This document shows, one piece after another, positions 17,271-25,114 of a DNA stretch of 64,000 nucleotides (the first letter of the stretch is position 1; each line of letters begins with the position of its first letter). Under the pieces are notes generated by a model, which had not been told where the DNA came from, ran no database searches, and saw nothing but the letters and a program-made list of their open reading frames with translations. The position numbers were made by a program, and so were the translations under genes. This DNA is from G963677445 sp963678275 (GTDB taxonomy: Bacteria; Bacteroidota; Ignavibacteria; Ignavibacteriales; Melioribacteraceae). The stretch lies in the NCBI GenBank assembly GCA_963678275.1, contig OY782765.1, forward strand, positions 1,736,001 through 1,800,000. Direction: 5' to 3'.

Positions 17271-18095
17271 TTATGCCTCCTTTCCAGGTTTTTTAATATC
17301 TCCAAGCTGATAGAAGGGCAGCATATTTTCTTCTACAAATTTGTTGGCTTCAACAGGAGTCATTTTCCAGTTGGAAGGACAATTGGAGACAATTTCGACA
17401 AAACATGTGCCTTTATTCAGTTTCTGATATTTGAAACCGTTCAGAATTGCTTTTTTGGCTTTTCTGACATTGGCAGGTTTATGAACCGACTGGCGTGTAA
17501 CATAATAAGTGCCCGGCAGCGCGGCGACAAGTTCTGTAATTTTAAGCGGATGTCCCATTACTTCAACATCGCGGCCAAAGGGAGATGTCGTGGATTTCAT
17601 TTTTGAGAGAGTGGTCGGAGCCATCTGACCCCCTGTCATTCCATAAATGCCATTATTTATAAAAACGATCAGTATATTTTCACCACGATTGCATGAATGA
17701 ATTGTTTCGGCGGTGCCAATTGCGGCAAGGTCGCCGTCACCCTGGTAGGAGAAAACATATTTTTCGGGCAGCACACGTTTGATGCCGGTAGCCACTGCCG
17801 AAGCGCGTCCGTGAGCCGCTTCACTCATATCGATATCGAGATAATTATAAGCAAAAACCGCGCAGCCGACAGGGGCAACGCCGATTGTATCTTCCTGAAT
17901 GCCAAGTTCTTCAATCACCTCGGCAAGTATACGATGAACTATGCCATGTCCGCAACCGGGGCAATAATGCAGAGGAGTATCGGTAAGCACTTTTGGCCTT
18001 TCATATACGATGTTTTCTTTTGTGCATATGCTTTCATCAATCAGCATTTCGGTAAATCGCTGTTCTTCTTCGTCGAGCATTATCTTTTCATTCAT
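17271..18095 (-). CDS. 2-oxoacid:ferredoxin oxidoreductase, beta (TPP-binding) subunit
   Basis: Thiamine-diphosphate-binding subunit of the oxidoreductase, 274 aa. Visible elements: HYCPGCGHGIVHRIL at residues 43-57, with the paired Cys seen in 4-subunit KOR/VOR enzymes; VAPVGCAVFAYNYLD at 73-87; the TPP/Mg motif QGDGDLAAIGTAET at 118-131, ending with NNGIYGMTGGQMAPTT at 147-162. The AHGRASAVATGIKRV segment (residues 94-108) is also typical. The ATG overlaps the alpha stop by 4 nt (ATGA). The enzyme decarboxylates a 2-oxoacid with CoA and reduces ferredoxin. The substrate is either 2-oxoglutarate or branched-chain 2-oxoacids; sequence alone leaves this open. Confidence 0.93.
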   Translation of the reverse strand: MNEKIMLDEEEQRFTEMLIDESICTKENIVYERPKVLTDTPLHYCPGCGHGIVHRILAEVIEELGIQEDTIGVAPVGCAVFAYNYLDIDMSEAAHGRASAVATGIKRVLPEKYVFSYQGDGDLAAIGTAETIHSCNRGENILIVFINNGIYGMTGGQMAPTTLSKMKSTTSPFGRDVEVMGHPLKITELVAALPGTYYVTRQSVHKPANVRKAKKAILNGFKYQKLNKGTCFVEIVSNCPSNWKMTPVEANKFVEENMLPFYQLGDIKKPGKEA

Positions 18096-19168
18096 GCCGC
18101 GCCTCCAAATTTCTCTTCAAATTTCTCTAATATCTCTTCCGGAGTAGGTACGATACCACCCATCCTGCCATAAAACTCGACAGGAACTTTTCCGTTTACG
18201 GCAAGCTTCACATCTTCAACCATCTGGCCCGCGTTCATTTCAACATCAAGAATACCCTTAACCTTGTCGGCCAGATCATTATAAACCTTATAGGGGAATG
18301 GATAAACGGTTATGGGGCGAATAACTCCCACTTTTATACCTTTTTCCCTGGCGAGTTCGGCAGCCTTAGAGCAAATACGGGCAACCAGACCATACGCGGT
18401 AATGATATAATCGCAATCTTCACAATTGATCTCTTCAAACCTGACTTCATTTTCTTCGATGGTTCTGTATTTTTTCTGAAGATGAATATTGATTTGTTCC
18501 ATTTTATCAGGCTGAATATGAAGAGAAGTTATAAAATTTCTCTCTCTTTCTTTTGGCTTGCCAACAGTCTTCCAGTCACTCATTGTGTCGAGTTCCTTTC
18601 CGCGTTCTTCCTGGGGGAAAAGTTCGACTTTCTCCATCATCTGGCCCAAAGCGCCATCGGACAGGATCATTACAGGATTGCGGTACTTAAAAGCGAGCTC
18701 AAATCCCAGTTTTACAAAATCGGACATTTCCTGAACTGTTGAAGGGGCCAGCACTATCAGTCTGTAATCGCCGTGTCCGCCACCTTTAACCGACTGAAAA
18801 TAGTCACCTTGTGAGGGCTGAATTGTTCCGAGTCCCGGACCTCCCCTGTTTACATTAACAACGAGGCAGGGCAGCTCGGCGCAGGCGATATAGGATAGTC
18901 CTTCCTGCATAAGGCTGATACCCGGAGAAGATGAGGAAGTATAAACCTTTTTACCTGTACCGGCAGCTCCATAGAGCATGTTGATAGAGGCTACTTCACT
19001 TTCCGCCTGTAAAACTACCATACCGGTCCTTTTATTTGCCTCACGGCTCAGATATTCCAGAACTTCCGACTGGGGAGTAATAGGATATCCGAAATAACCA
19101 TCGCATCCGGCCCTTATAGAGGCTTCTGCCAATGCTTCATTTCCTTTCATTAATTTTAATTCTTTCAT
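18092..19168 (-). CDS. vorB: 2-oxoacid:ferredoxin oxidoreductase, alpha subunit (VorB-type)
   Basis: Alpha subunit, 358 aa, of the same complex. It is most like subunits annotated as 3-methyl-2-oxobutanoate dehydrogenase VorB: KGNEALAEASIRAGC at residues 8-22, GYFGYPITPQSEVLEYL at 24-40, QAESEVASINMLYGAAGTG at 54-72, TSSSSPGISLMQEGLSY, NVNRGGPGLGTIQPSQGDYF and VMILSDGALGQMM. The C-terminal third (VGVIRPITVYPFP, VDVEMNAGQM-like DVEMNAGQMVEDV) matches the transketolase C-terminal domain. It overlaps the ferredoxin gene by 4 nt upstream and the beta gene by 4 nt downstream. A KorA (2-oxoglutarate) assignment cannot be excluded. Confidence 0.9.
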   Translation of the reverse strand: MKELKLMKGNEALAEASIRAGCDGYFGYPITPQSEVLEYLSREANKRTGMVVLQAESEVASINMLYGAAGTGKKVYTSSSSPGISLMQEGLSYIACAELPCLVVNVNRGGPGLGTIQPSQGDYFQSVKGGGHGDYRLIVLAPSTVQEMSDFVKLGFELAFKYRNPVMILSDGALGQMMEKVELFPQEERGKELDTMSDWKTVGKPKERERNFITSLHIQPDKMEQINIHLQKKYRTIEENEVRFEEINCEDCDYIITAYGLVARICSKAAELAREKGIKVGVIRPITVYPFPYKVYNDLADKVKGILDVEMNAGQMVEDVKLAVNGKVPVEFYGRMGGIVPTPEEILEKFEEKFGGAA

Positions 19169-19452
19169 TCTTTCACCGTCACTGTTATGTCCTGAGTTAC
19201 GTTAGATATTTTTGCCACCTGTTCTTTCTTTTTGGCAGTCTGCCTGTAAACGGTTATTCCACCTTCGGGACAAACCAGGGCGCAGCTGCCGCATCCTGTG
19301 CAGGTGTCTTCAACTTTAACAATATATAGATAACCTTTTGAGTTAACTTTTCTTGAGCGTTCGAGCGCATGTTCCGGACACGCGTCTATACAGAGTTCGC
19401 ATCCTTTGCATCTTTCGATATCGATGATTATCTCACCTTTGACTTTAGCCAT
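19165..19452 (-). CDS. 2-oxoacid:ferredoxin oxidoreductase, delta (2[4Fe-4S]) subunit
   Basis: Ferredoxin-like delta subunit, 95 aa, with two [4Fe-4S] motifs: CKGCELCIDACPEHAL at residues 15-30 and CTGCGSCALVCPEGGI at 51-66. It carries electrons from the TPP centre to external ferredoxin. It is the first gene of the four-gene operon; its stop overlaps the alpha start as ATGA. An AGAGG ribosome binding site lies about 9 nt upstream of the ATG. A terminator-like hairpin sits in the leader 30 nt before the start codon (see 19482-19513). Confidence 0.93.
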   Translation of the reverse strand: MAKVKGEIIIDIERCKGCELCIDACPEHALERSRKVNSKGYLYIVKVEDTCTGCGSCALVCPEGGITVYRQTAKKKEQVAKISNVTQDITVTVKE

Positions 19453-19481
19453 ATTTTATACCTCTTGATAATATTTAAAAT

Positions 19482-19513
19482 AAAAAAGGCTGCAATTTTT
19501 CAGTTGCAGCCTC
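19482..19513 (-). promoter_or_regulatory. Leader hairpin with T-tract upstream of vor operon (candidate attenuator)
   Basis: On the minus strand AGGCTGCAA pairs with TTGCAGCCT around an 8-nt loop and six T residues follow, the structure of an intrinsic terminator. It lies 30-61 nt upstream of the ferredoxin-subunit ATG. No minus-strand gene exists for almost 2 kb upstream, so it may control the vor operon itself rather than end another transcript. Confidence 0.6.
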
Positions 19514-19563
19514 CGGCTTCGATATTCTTCACCAATAGAATTGTAAAAATAATATTGATCGAT

Positions 19564-19593
19564 ATTATATTGGAAAATTTATATTCTTGTCGC
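19564..19593 (-). promoter_or_regulatory. Candidate promoter of the vor operon
   Basis: On the minus strand GCGACA, an 18-nt spacer and a perfect TATAAT, placing transcription start near 19557, about 105 nt before the ATG, with the leader hairpin inside the 5' untranslated region. The -35 match is only 4 of 6. Confidence 0.35.
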
Positions 19594-19882
19594 ATTAATG
19601 TATTGATTTTTTAGGGCGGCTCTCTCATTACAATAAGCCGAAAAATTCATGTATAAAGATTATCGAAAATTATCGGGAAAAACCAACATAAAAGTCGATT
19701 TGTATATCCAAGTTAATAATTTTTTAATATATCAATCAACCTAATTCAGGAAAAGTTTTTATTGCCGGCGCCTCTTCAATATATGGGTGAAATTTTCCCT
19801 CGGTCCTGAGCAAAATATAAGTTAACATTGAACTTGTAAAACCGGCAGTGAAGAATACTATAATTTTTCAATCTTATTTATA

Positions 19883-20150
19883 AGCTGGCAAGCCAGAAGT
19901 GAAGAGCAGTTAGCAGAGAGCGAAGAATGAAAACAATTCTCTGATTTTTGAAAGAACCCGATTTCGATGGCGACTTCGATTTGGATTTCTATACATAACA
20001 TTTATCCAGTCAATCTTTTTAATCACCCCATTCCTGTTCTGAGTTTTTTACCCGTTCATTAGATAATTCCATTGGACATATCGCCCGTTTGTATAAGGTT
20101 AATAAGGTTCAGTTTGGTCGGGTGGTTTCCTATGCTACTAAGGTTAAAAA
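19883..20150 (-). repeat. Right arm of the 270-bp inverted repeat flanking the vor operon
   Basis: Reverse-complement copy of 15875-16147: starts CTGGCAAGCCAGAAGTGAAG, contains ACCCGATTTCGATGG, TTCTGAGTTTTTTACCCG and GGTCGGGTGGTTTCCTATGC, and ends ACTAAGGTTAAAAAAAAT. It differs by scattered substitutions and small indels. Confidence 0.75.
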
Positions 20151-20181
20151 AAATAATAATATGATTTCATTACATTCTTTT

Positions 20182-20208
20182 CATTCGTAATTCGTAATTC
20201 GTAATTTC
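20182..20208. repeat. ATTCGTA short tandem repeat tract
   Basis: Three units of ATTCGTA ending in ATTTCTTTTGGG, related to the tracts at 16355 and 16590. Confidence 0.65.
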
Positions 20209-20340
20209 TTTTGGGATTTGGTGTTTTGTTGATTTTGCGGCTTTTTTCTGACTCAATCCGCGGAATCGGGTAAATCCGAGGTAAACTCTGTTTGAAATTG
20301 TTATTATAATCTTGCCATTTATCGCAAAATATGAGGCTCT

Positions 20341-20667
20341 TACCAACTAACTTACGTTAACATGTTCAGGATAATCCGGAGAAGGCATAATTTGTTAAAA
20401 GCCTGCTAATTACATGTTATCAATCGTCAGACCACAATTTCAAATCCGCCCCCTATTTTGTTTGTAAATTCTTCCCCTTTGGGCTTTTTCCAGAGACTCT
20501 GCCTGGGGAAAATTTACGGGGCTATTCATATTCGGCTCCATTCGGAGTCGCTTAGGCTCTTATCACCACACTAACGCCAACATGTTGAGGATAATCCAGG
20601 GAGCAAAATTTGTCAAAAAGCCCGCAAATAACATGTTGCCGATAGTCAGACCGAGATTCTAAATCCA
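20341..20667. repeat. Direct repeat pair of about 108 bp, 219 bp apart
   Basis: 20341-20448 and 20560-20667 align along their length: ACATGTTCAGGATAATCC versus ACATGTTGAGGATAATCC, AACATGTTA/AACATGTTG-type ends, and ATCGTCAGACCACAATTTC versus ATAGTCAGACCGAGATTC. Between them, at 20461-20518, is one copy of a CTCTGCCTGGGGAAAA element whose other copy is at 20979-21030. There is no coding content. Confidence 0.6.
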
Positions 20668-20717
20668 TAAGGTGATGGAGTCAGAAAAAGAAAAGTTATC
20701 GATTAGCTCAAGGATAG

Positions 20718-20856
20718 TCCTCCCCCGTCTTCAAAGAAAAACACTTTGAATCCACCCCCTCCAAAGGGGGATATTTATCGACAAATCCAAGTAATCAGAA
20801 TGTTCCCCGCCGGAGGGGGTGGCCCCGATGTGTTTTTCGTCGGGGACGGGGGAGGA
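20718..20856. repeat. Long palindromic element with GC-rich arms
   Basis: The left arm (TCCTCCCCCGTCTTC, AAAAACACTTTG, TCCACCCCCTCC) is matched by an inverted right arm (GGAGGGGGTGG, GATGTGTTTTTC, GACGGGGGAGGA). Arms of about 55 nt and 50 nt are imperfectly complementary around a short AT-rich centre. It resembles a MITE or REP-type element; no ORF. Confidence 0.65.
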
Positions 20857-20978
20857 TTCACCTCGAGTAATCACAAAACTTTTACCTGGCATTAAACTTT
20901 CTACTTGTTGATAAATTTCTTACCAATTTGCGTAGAGTTTAACTTCTTATTGAATAAATCGCCTCCCGTTTTGCCAGG

Positions 20979-21030
20979 GAACTTTTCCCCTTTAAGGCGT
21001 TTTCCACAGGCTCTGCCTGGGGAAAAATTA
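20979..21030. repeat. Second copy of the CTCTGCCTGGGGAAAA element
   Basis: GGAACTTTTCCCCTTTAAGG, then GTTTTCCACAGGCTCTGCCT, matches 20461-20518. The two arms CTTTTCCCC and GGGGAAAA are themselves complementary, so each copy can form a hairpin. Confidence 0.55.
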
Positions 21031-21097
21031 GGCAACTTAACAATAATATTCTTGCTTTTTTTGGCAGAATATTGAATTGAGTAAATTGATTTAAATA

Positions 21098-21199
21098 GTC
21101 GTACTCGTACTCAGCGAAGCGGTACTCGTTATCGTACTCGAAAAATTCGCCATAAAAAAATAAAGCCGGGTACGAGGACGATTACGAGAACGAGAACGG
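21098..21199. repeat. GTACTCGTA / TACGAGGACGATTACGAG inverted low-complexity repeat
   Basis: GTCGTACTCGTACTCAGCG and CGTTATCGTACTCG on the left face TACGAGGACGATTACGAG and AACGAGAACGG on the right as an imperfect inverted repeat around an AT-rich centre. A TCTGGCTTTGCCAG motif follows at about 21223. The remaining part of 19453-21361 shows no gene. Confidence 0.5.
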
Positions 21200-21361
21200 T
21201 TTTTTTGAATTTCTTTTTGGTTCTGGCTTTGCCAGCTCAGGATATATGGATTAATCCGTTCCTCAAATATCAGGTTCAATTTTCAAATTCAGGAAAAATG
21301 AACTTTTATTATATTCAGGAGTCTGAATTCACGTACAAAATAATAATCAGAGAATGAATTA

Positions 21362-22285
21362 ATGATGAATGTAATTAATCAGGTTTTCAGCCCGCAAAAT
21401 GATTTTTTCCTGTTAACAAAAGATTCGAAAAGATTAACACATGTAGGTTTCTCCTCCTTTTTGCTTCCCATATTATTCATTATGCTTGCCGCATTGCCGG
21501 TTCAGTTTCTTTTCGCTCCACTTATCATCGGCGCTCCCCAGGAGGCTCCCGCCTGGATGAGAGAAGTGTTTGGTTTATTCTTTCTCTTTGGTTTGGCGAC
21601 GGCGCTTATTTTTCTCTGGGTAAGATTTTATGAAGGAAGAAAAATCTATACACTTGGTTTTACGAAAAAAGATTTTCCTCTGAACTACCTGAAAGGATTC
21701 CTGCTTGGTTTTGGAATGAATGCGTTAGTTGTAGCTATTATTGCTATGCTGGGTGGTATTTCATTTAACAGCGAAGTACAATTTCCTACAGACTCCGCTA
21801 CGATTGGAATTGTAATTTTATTCTTTTTCGGATTTATCATTCAGGGGGCGTCGGAAGAAATTCTTTCAAGAGGCTGGATGTTCCAGGTAATCGGGGCAAG
21901 ATATAAACCCTGGCTTGGAGTTCTTATATCGAGTATTGTATTTATGGTTCTTCATCTTGGCAACCAGGGAATAAATGTAATATCAGTTATAAATCTCACC
22001 CTTTTCGCGCTTATGATGGCTCTTTTCGTTATGAATGACAGTTCTATCTGGGCGGCTTGCGGGTGGCATTCGGCATGGAACTGGACCTTGGGAAATTTTT
22101 TCGGATTATCTGTTAGCGGAATGGAAGAAAAGATTTCAATTATTCATCTGCAGGCACAGGGGAATGAACTGATAAGCGGCGGAGGTTTTGGCCCGGAGGG
22201 AAGCTTAATTACAACTGTTGTTCTTCTGATAACAATCATTATTATTGCCCGGATGATCATAAAGAAAAATAATATTTCGGTATAA
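21362..22285 (+). CDS. CPBP-family intramembrane glutamic protease
   Basis: Membrane-embedded protease of the CPBP (Abi/CAAX protease and bacteriocin-processing) family, 307 aa. About eight hydrophobic segments are visible (for example 31-58, 67-88, 112-132, 147-161, 184-198, 206-224, 284-300). Catalytic motifs: SEEILSRG (Glu165, Glu166, Arg170), the second-motif His198 in FMVLHLGNQG, and the third motif WHSAWNW (His236). The start is an ATG pair at 21362. It is transcribed alone, opposite to both neighbours; the hairpin downstream serves the converging gene. Substrate unknown; in other bacteria such proteins handle prenylated or bacteriocin-like peptides. Confidence 0.9.
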   Translation: MMNVINQVFSPQNDFFLLTKDSKRLTHVGFSSFLLPILFIMLAALPVQFLFAPLIIGAPQEAPAWMREVFGLFFLFGLATALIFLWVRFYEGRKIYTLGFTKKDFPLNYLKGFLLGFGMNALVVAIIAMLGGISFNSEVQFPTDSATIGIVILFFFGFIIQGASEEILSRGWMFQVIGARYKPWLGVLISSIVFMVLHLGNQGINVISVINLTLFALMMALFVMNDSSIWAACGWHSAWNWTLGNFFGLSVSGMEEKISIIHLQAQGNELISGGGFGPEGSLITTVVLLITIIIIARMIIKKNNISV

Positions 22286-22325
22286 AAAAAAACGCAGCGA
22301 TGACCTGCTTTTTGCATCGCTGCGT
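22284..22325 (-). terminator. Rho-independent terminator of the 22352-24889 gene
   Basis: On the minus strand ACGCAGCGATG pairs with CATCGCTGCGT and nine T residues follow. It also ends near the stop of the converging CPBP gene, but there is no T run on the plus strand. Confidence 0.9.
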
Positions 22326-22351
22326 CCTGAATGTTTACTGATAAAAGGGGA

Positions 22352-24889
22352 CTATTTCATCAGTAACATCTTTTTAGAGGCATTAAAATTTCCTGCCTGA
22401 ATACGGTAAACATATAGACCGGAAGAAAGTTCCGACGCATTGAAATTAACCTCATGAACTCCCGCCTCAAGTTCGCCGCTGAAAATTTCGGCTACTTCCT
22501 GTCCGAGAAGATCATAAACAGCAAGTTTCACTTTTGATGGGGCCGGAAGAGAAAAACTAATGGTTGTCGCTGGGTTGAAAGGATTGGGATAGTTCTGTCC
22601 GAGTGAATAATCTGATACAGAAACATCGACCGAAACTCTCAATGAGCCGGAAAATTTATTCAGTACAATCTCGCCCGATATTTCTTCACCTGTCAGGTTA
22701 TTGATCAGTGTGATTCCCGCATCCGGCATTATTTTCACAGGGTAATTCAGGTCCTTCATAATAATCTCAGCGCCCGGTTTTTCAACTGAATAACCGCTGC
22801 TGAAACGAACATCCGGCGCTCCCGCGGGAGGAACCGGGGGCAGTTCGGAGTTTACAAAAGTTTCATCCGCGATATAGAGAATCTGCCTGTATCCTTCGGC
22901 ATCTTCAACCACTATTGATTTTGCTCCTGCCGGGATAAGCGTATGTGTGTAGTTTCCTTTTGCCGCGGTTGTATTATAATATATTTCTCCCGACTGTGAA
23001 GCTTTAACCCAGTAGCCCTTTCCCGGTTCAAGAATATCGGAAGAGACATAGCCGTTGCTGAATCCGAAAAACTGGCTCGAAATAATTCCGGAAGGAATTG
23101 TTGTTATTGATGAAACGGTAACTTCACTCTCAAAGGGACCGATCATGTTCCACCCTTCATTAAGGGTATTGGTTAAAGCTACCTGCATTCCTTCTACGGT
23201 AATCATTTCGGGTGATGGGAATTTAAGCCAGTAGCCTGTCCCGTTATAAAGTTCATCTGCCTGAATATATCCGTTATTGAACATGAACGCGGATGAAACG
23301 GCATTCGGGAAGAGTGTTGTCACCATCATATCATCGGCAAGCAGGGGCGCTGAAATCATATTCCAGCCTTCACTTACGCTAATTTCAGATGTAATTCCTG
23401 ACGGCGCTGTATATTGCACCAGCAGAGAATTGATAGTTTCATCGGGAAGAACAAGTATTGAATCAACTGTCATATCAATATTAACAATATTTCCGCCGAG
23501 AGTATCTTTCAGGAAAAATTCACCCGCCGGGAATACATCCGGATGCCAGTGAAGCGTAAACGGATAACCCGCGGCGCCTGGCTGAAATCTTAATTTCCAT
23601 TCAACTTCTGTTTCACTTGTATTTCTGAAATCGATTCTGCTGGCTACTTCGGGCATTCCGGGAAGAATAAATCTCATATCAAATTCATCCTGAACAGGAG
23701 GAGTCATCGGGACTTCGAGCAAATCGATATCAATGCCGTCGGTGGCTTCATCATGCTGTCCGAAAACTGTAAGGGAAGCCTCGCGCATTCCTCCGGCGTC
23801 GAAACCTTCAATCGGCATAGCCCAGTAATTCGGCGGATCGGTTGATATTTCAAAAACATCGGCGCTGACAGATATAACCGCGGGATTATCGCTGTCATAA
23901 ATTTTTATCAGGCATGTTGTTGAGGGAGTATTCGGCGCTGTCCATTGAAATAATCCCGGAACCGCGGGATAATTTTCCTGAATAACGGTCCAGCTGCTGC
24001 CGGCATCAGGGGAAAATTCTATGCTCACATTCTCAACATCAAGGCTCTGCCATAAAATGAATGTTTCATTTCCGGCAAAAACTGTTTCACCACCGTTGGG
24101 GAAAACAAGAACAAGGCCGTTGGTAGGCTCGGCTATAATATCTCTTCTTAAACCGGGGATATAAAAGGAGGGCAGCCCGAATCCTGATAAGTCAACCGTC
24201 TCGGAAGGCTGGTATTCCCGGACTATCCAGTTATCTTCAGCTATCCAGTTTGTGTTAACCAGACTAACAATTTCAATATACTGAGTCGGCAGCGGAGGGG
24301 GGAGTTCAAGTACATAATATATGGTGAATGAAATCTCAAAAACTTTTGTATCGAAAGAGCCGATAGCCGTGGTTATAGTTTCATCCGCGATTCTTTTACC
24401 GGCAACCTCAAACCGAAGGGGTATTTCCTGGTTATTATAGACTACTGTTGTGTCGTAAACAATTATATCCCATGAACTTCCAACATTCTGACCAAACTTG
24501 TAAAAATTAAGCCATGCGCTGTAATTCTCGGCATTGGCAGGAAAATCACCGGGGAAAGGAATTTCGGGGAATGAAAAAAATACCGATGCGTCATTACCTT
24601 CAAAAGCGACATAATTTGAATCGGTAAATGGCAGTTGGTTAATTGTTGTCAGACCGCCGGTTTTGCTTAAAATAAGTTTTGCCTCTTTTCCATAAAAATT
24701 TCCCTCAACAGCAAAAGAATCCGCTTCAATTACTGTAAGATTTTGCTGAGGCTGGCTTAATGAATCAAGGGGAGTTACCGCATAATACCATTTAAACCCC
24801 GGATTCTCGGGAAAATAATCCTCAGCCCCCTGGGCAGATAATATGGTAAAAGCTGAAATGAATATTAAAAATATCCTGAGTAATCTCAT
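22352..24889 (-). CDS. T9SS-secreted multidomain protein with GWN/GYW module
   Basis: Secreted protein of unknown activity, 845 aa. Signal peptide MRLLRIFLIFISAFTILSAQ. Residues about 22-245 are unrecognised (GFKWYYAVTPLDS opening). An Ig-like domain lies at about 258-348 (LVFPNGGETVFAGNETFILW, VSIEFSPDAGSSWTVIQE, GLFQWTAPNTPSTTCLIKI), and a second beta region at 355-495. Residues 505-640 hold two GWNMI...GYW repeats (SEGWNMISAPLLADDMM, GTGYWLKF; NEGWNMIGPFESE, GKGYWVKAS), followed by a VEDAEGYRQILYI, ELPPVPPAGAPDVRFSSG block to about 755. The same module sits before the sorting domain in the proteins at 34123 and 42486. A T9SS sorting domain ends the protein (NYPNPFNPATTISFS, SSGLYVYRIQAG, KKMLLMK). 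Confidence 0.78.
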   Translation of the reverse strand: MRLLRIFLIFISAFTILSAQGAEDYFPENPGFKWYYAVTPLDSLSQPQQNLTVIEADSFAVEGNFYGKEAKLILSKTGGLTTINQLPFTDSNYVAFEGNDASVFFSFPEIPFPGDFPANAENYSAWLNFYKFGQNVGSSWDIIVYDTTVVYNNQEIPLRFEVAGKRIADETITTAIGSFDTKVFEISFTIYYVLELPPPLPTQYIEIVSLVNTNWIAEDNWIVREYQPSETVDLSGFGLPSFYIPGLRRDIIAEPTNGLVLVFPNGGETVFAGNETFILWQSLDVENVSIEFSPDAGSSWTVIQENYPAVPGLFQWTAPNTPSTTCLIKIYDSDNPAVISVSADVFEISTDPPNYWAMPIEGFDAGGMREASLTVFGQHDEATDGIDIDLLEVPMTPPVQDEFDMRFILPGMPEVASRIDFRNTSETEVEWKLRFQPGAAGYPFTLHWHPDVFPAGEFFLKDTLGGNIVNIDMTVDSILVLPDETINSLLVQYTAPSGITSEISVSEGWNMISAPLLADDMMVTTLFPNAVSSAFMFNNGYIQADELYNGTGYWLKFPSPEMITVEGMQVALTNTLNEGWNMIGPFESEVTVSSITTIPSGIISSQFFGFSNGYVSSDILEPGKGYWVKASQSGEIYYNTTAAKGNYTHTLIPAGAKSIVVEDAEGYRQILYIADETFVNSELPPVPPAGAPDVRFSSGYSVEKPGAEIIMKDLNYPVKIMPDAGITLINNLTGEEISGEIVLNKFSGSLRVSVDVSVSDYSLGQNYPNPFNPATTISFSLPAPSKVKLAVYDLLGQEVAEIFSGELEAGVHEVNFNASELSSGLYVYRIQAGNFNASKKMLLMK

Positions 24890-25056
24890 TGCTTTCTCCT
24901 TATTTATACAATATTATAATACTGTCGGCAATATATTGAATTGAATAAAATCAAAATGTGATTCAAAATACCAAATCTCCCCGTTATTAGCAAAAGTGAT
25001 CCAGGTAAAAATTCCTCTTTCACAAAACATTTTTTGTTCAAAACAGTATCTGTATA

Positions 25057-25094
25057 ATAAAAAGAGCCCTTCGGAAAATTCCTCGGGGCTCTTA
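25057..25094 (-). terminator. Rho-independent terminator after the 25115-27865 gene
   Basis: On the minus strand AAGAGCCCC pairs with GGGCTCTT around a 15-nt loop, followed by TTTTTATTATA. It separates this transcript from the 22352-24889 gene. Confidence 0.85.
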
Positions 25095-25114
25095 AAAATT
25101 TTATCGGTTTGGAA

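Noticed and set aside
15875..20150. Composite transposon carrying the vor operon
   Set aside because: No transposase or insertion-sequence gene lies in or between the arms, and the arms have diverged by scattered changes. Kept only as an inverted-repeat finding.
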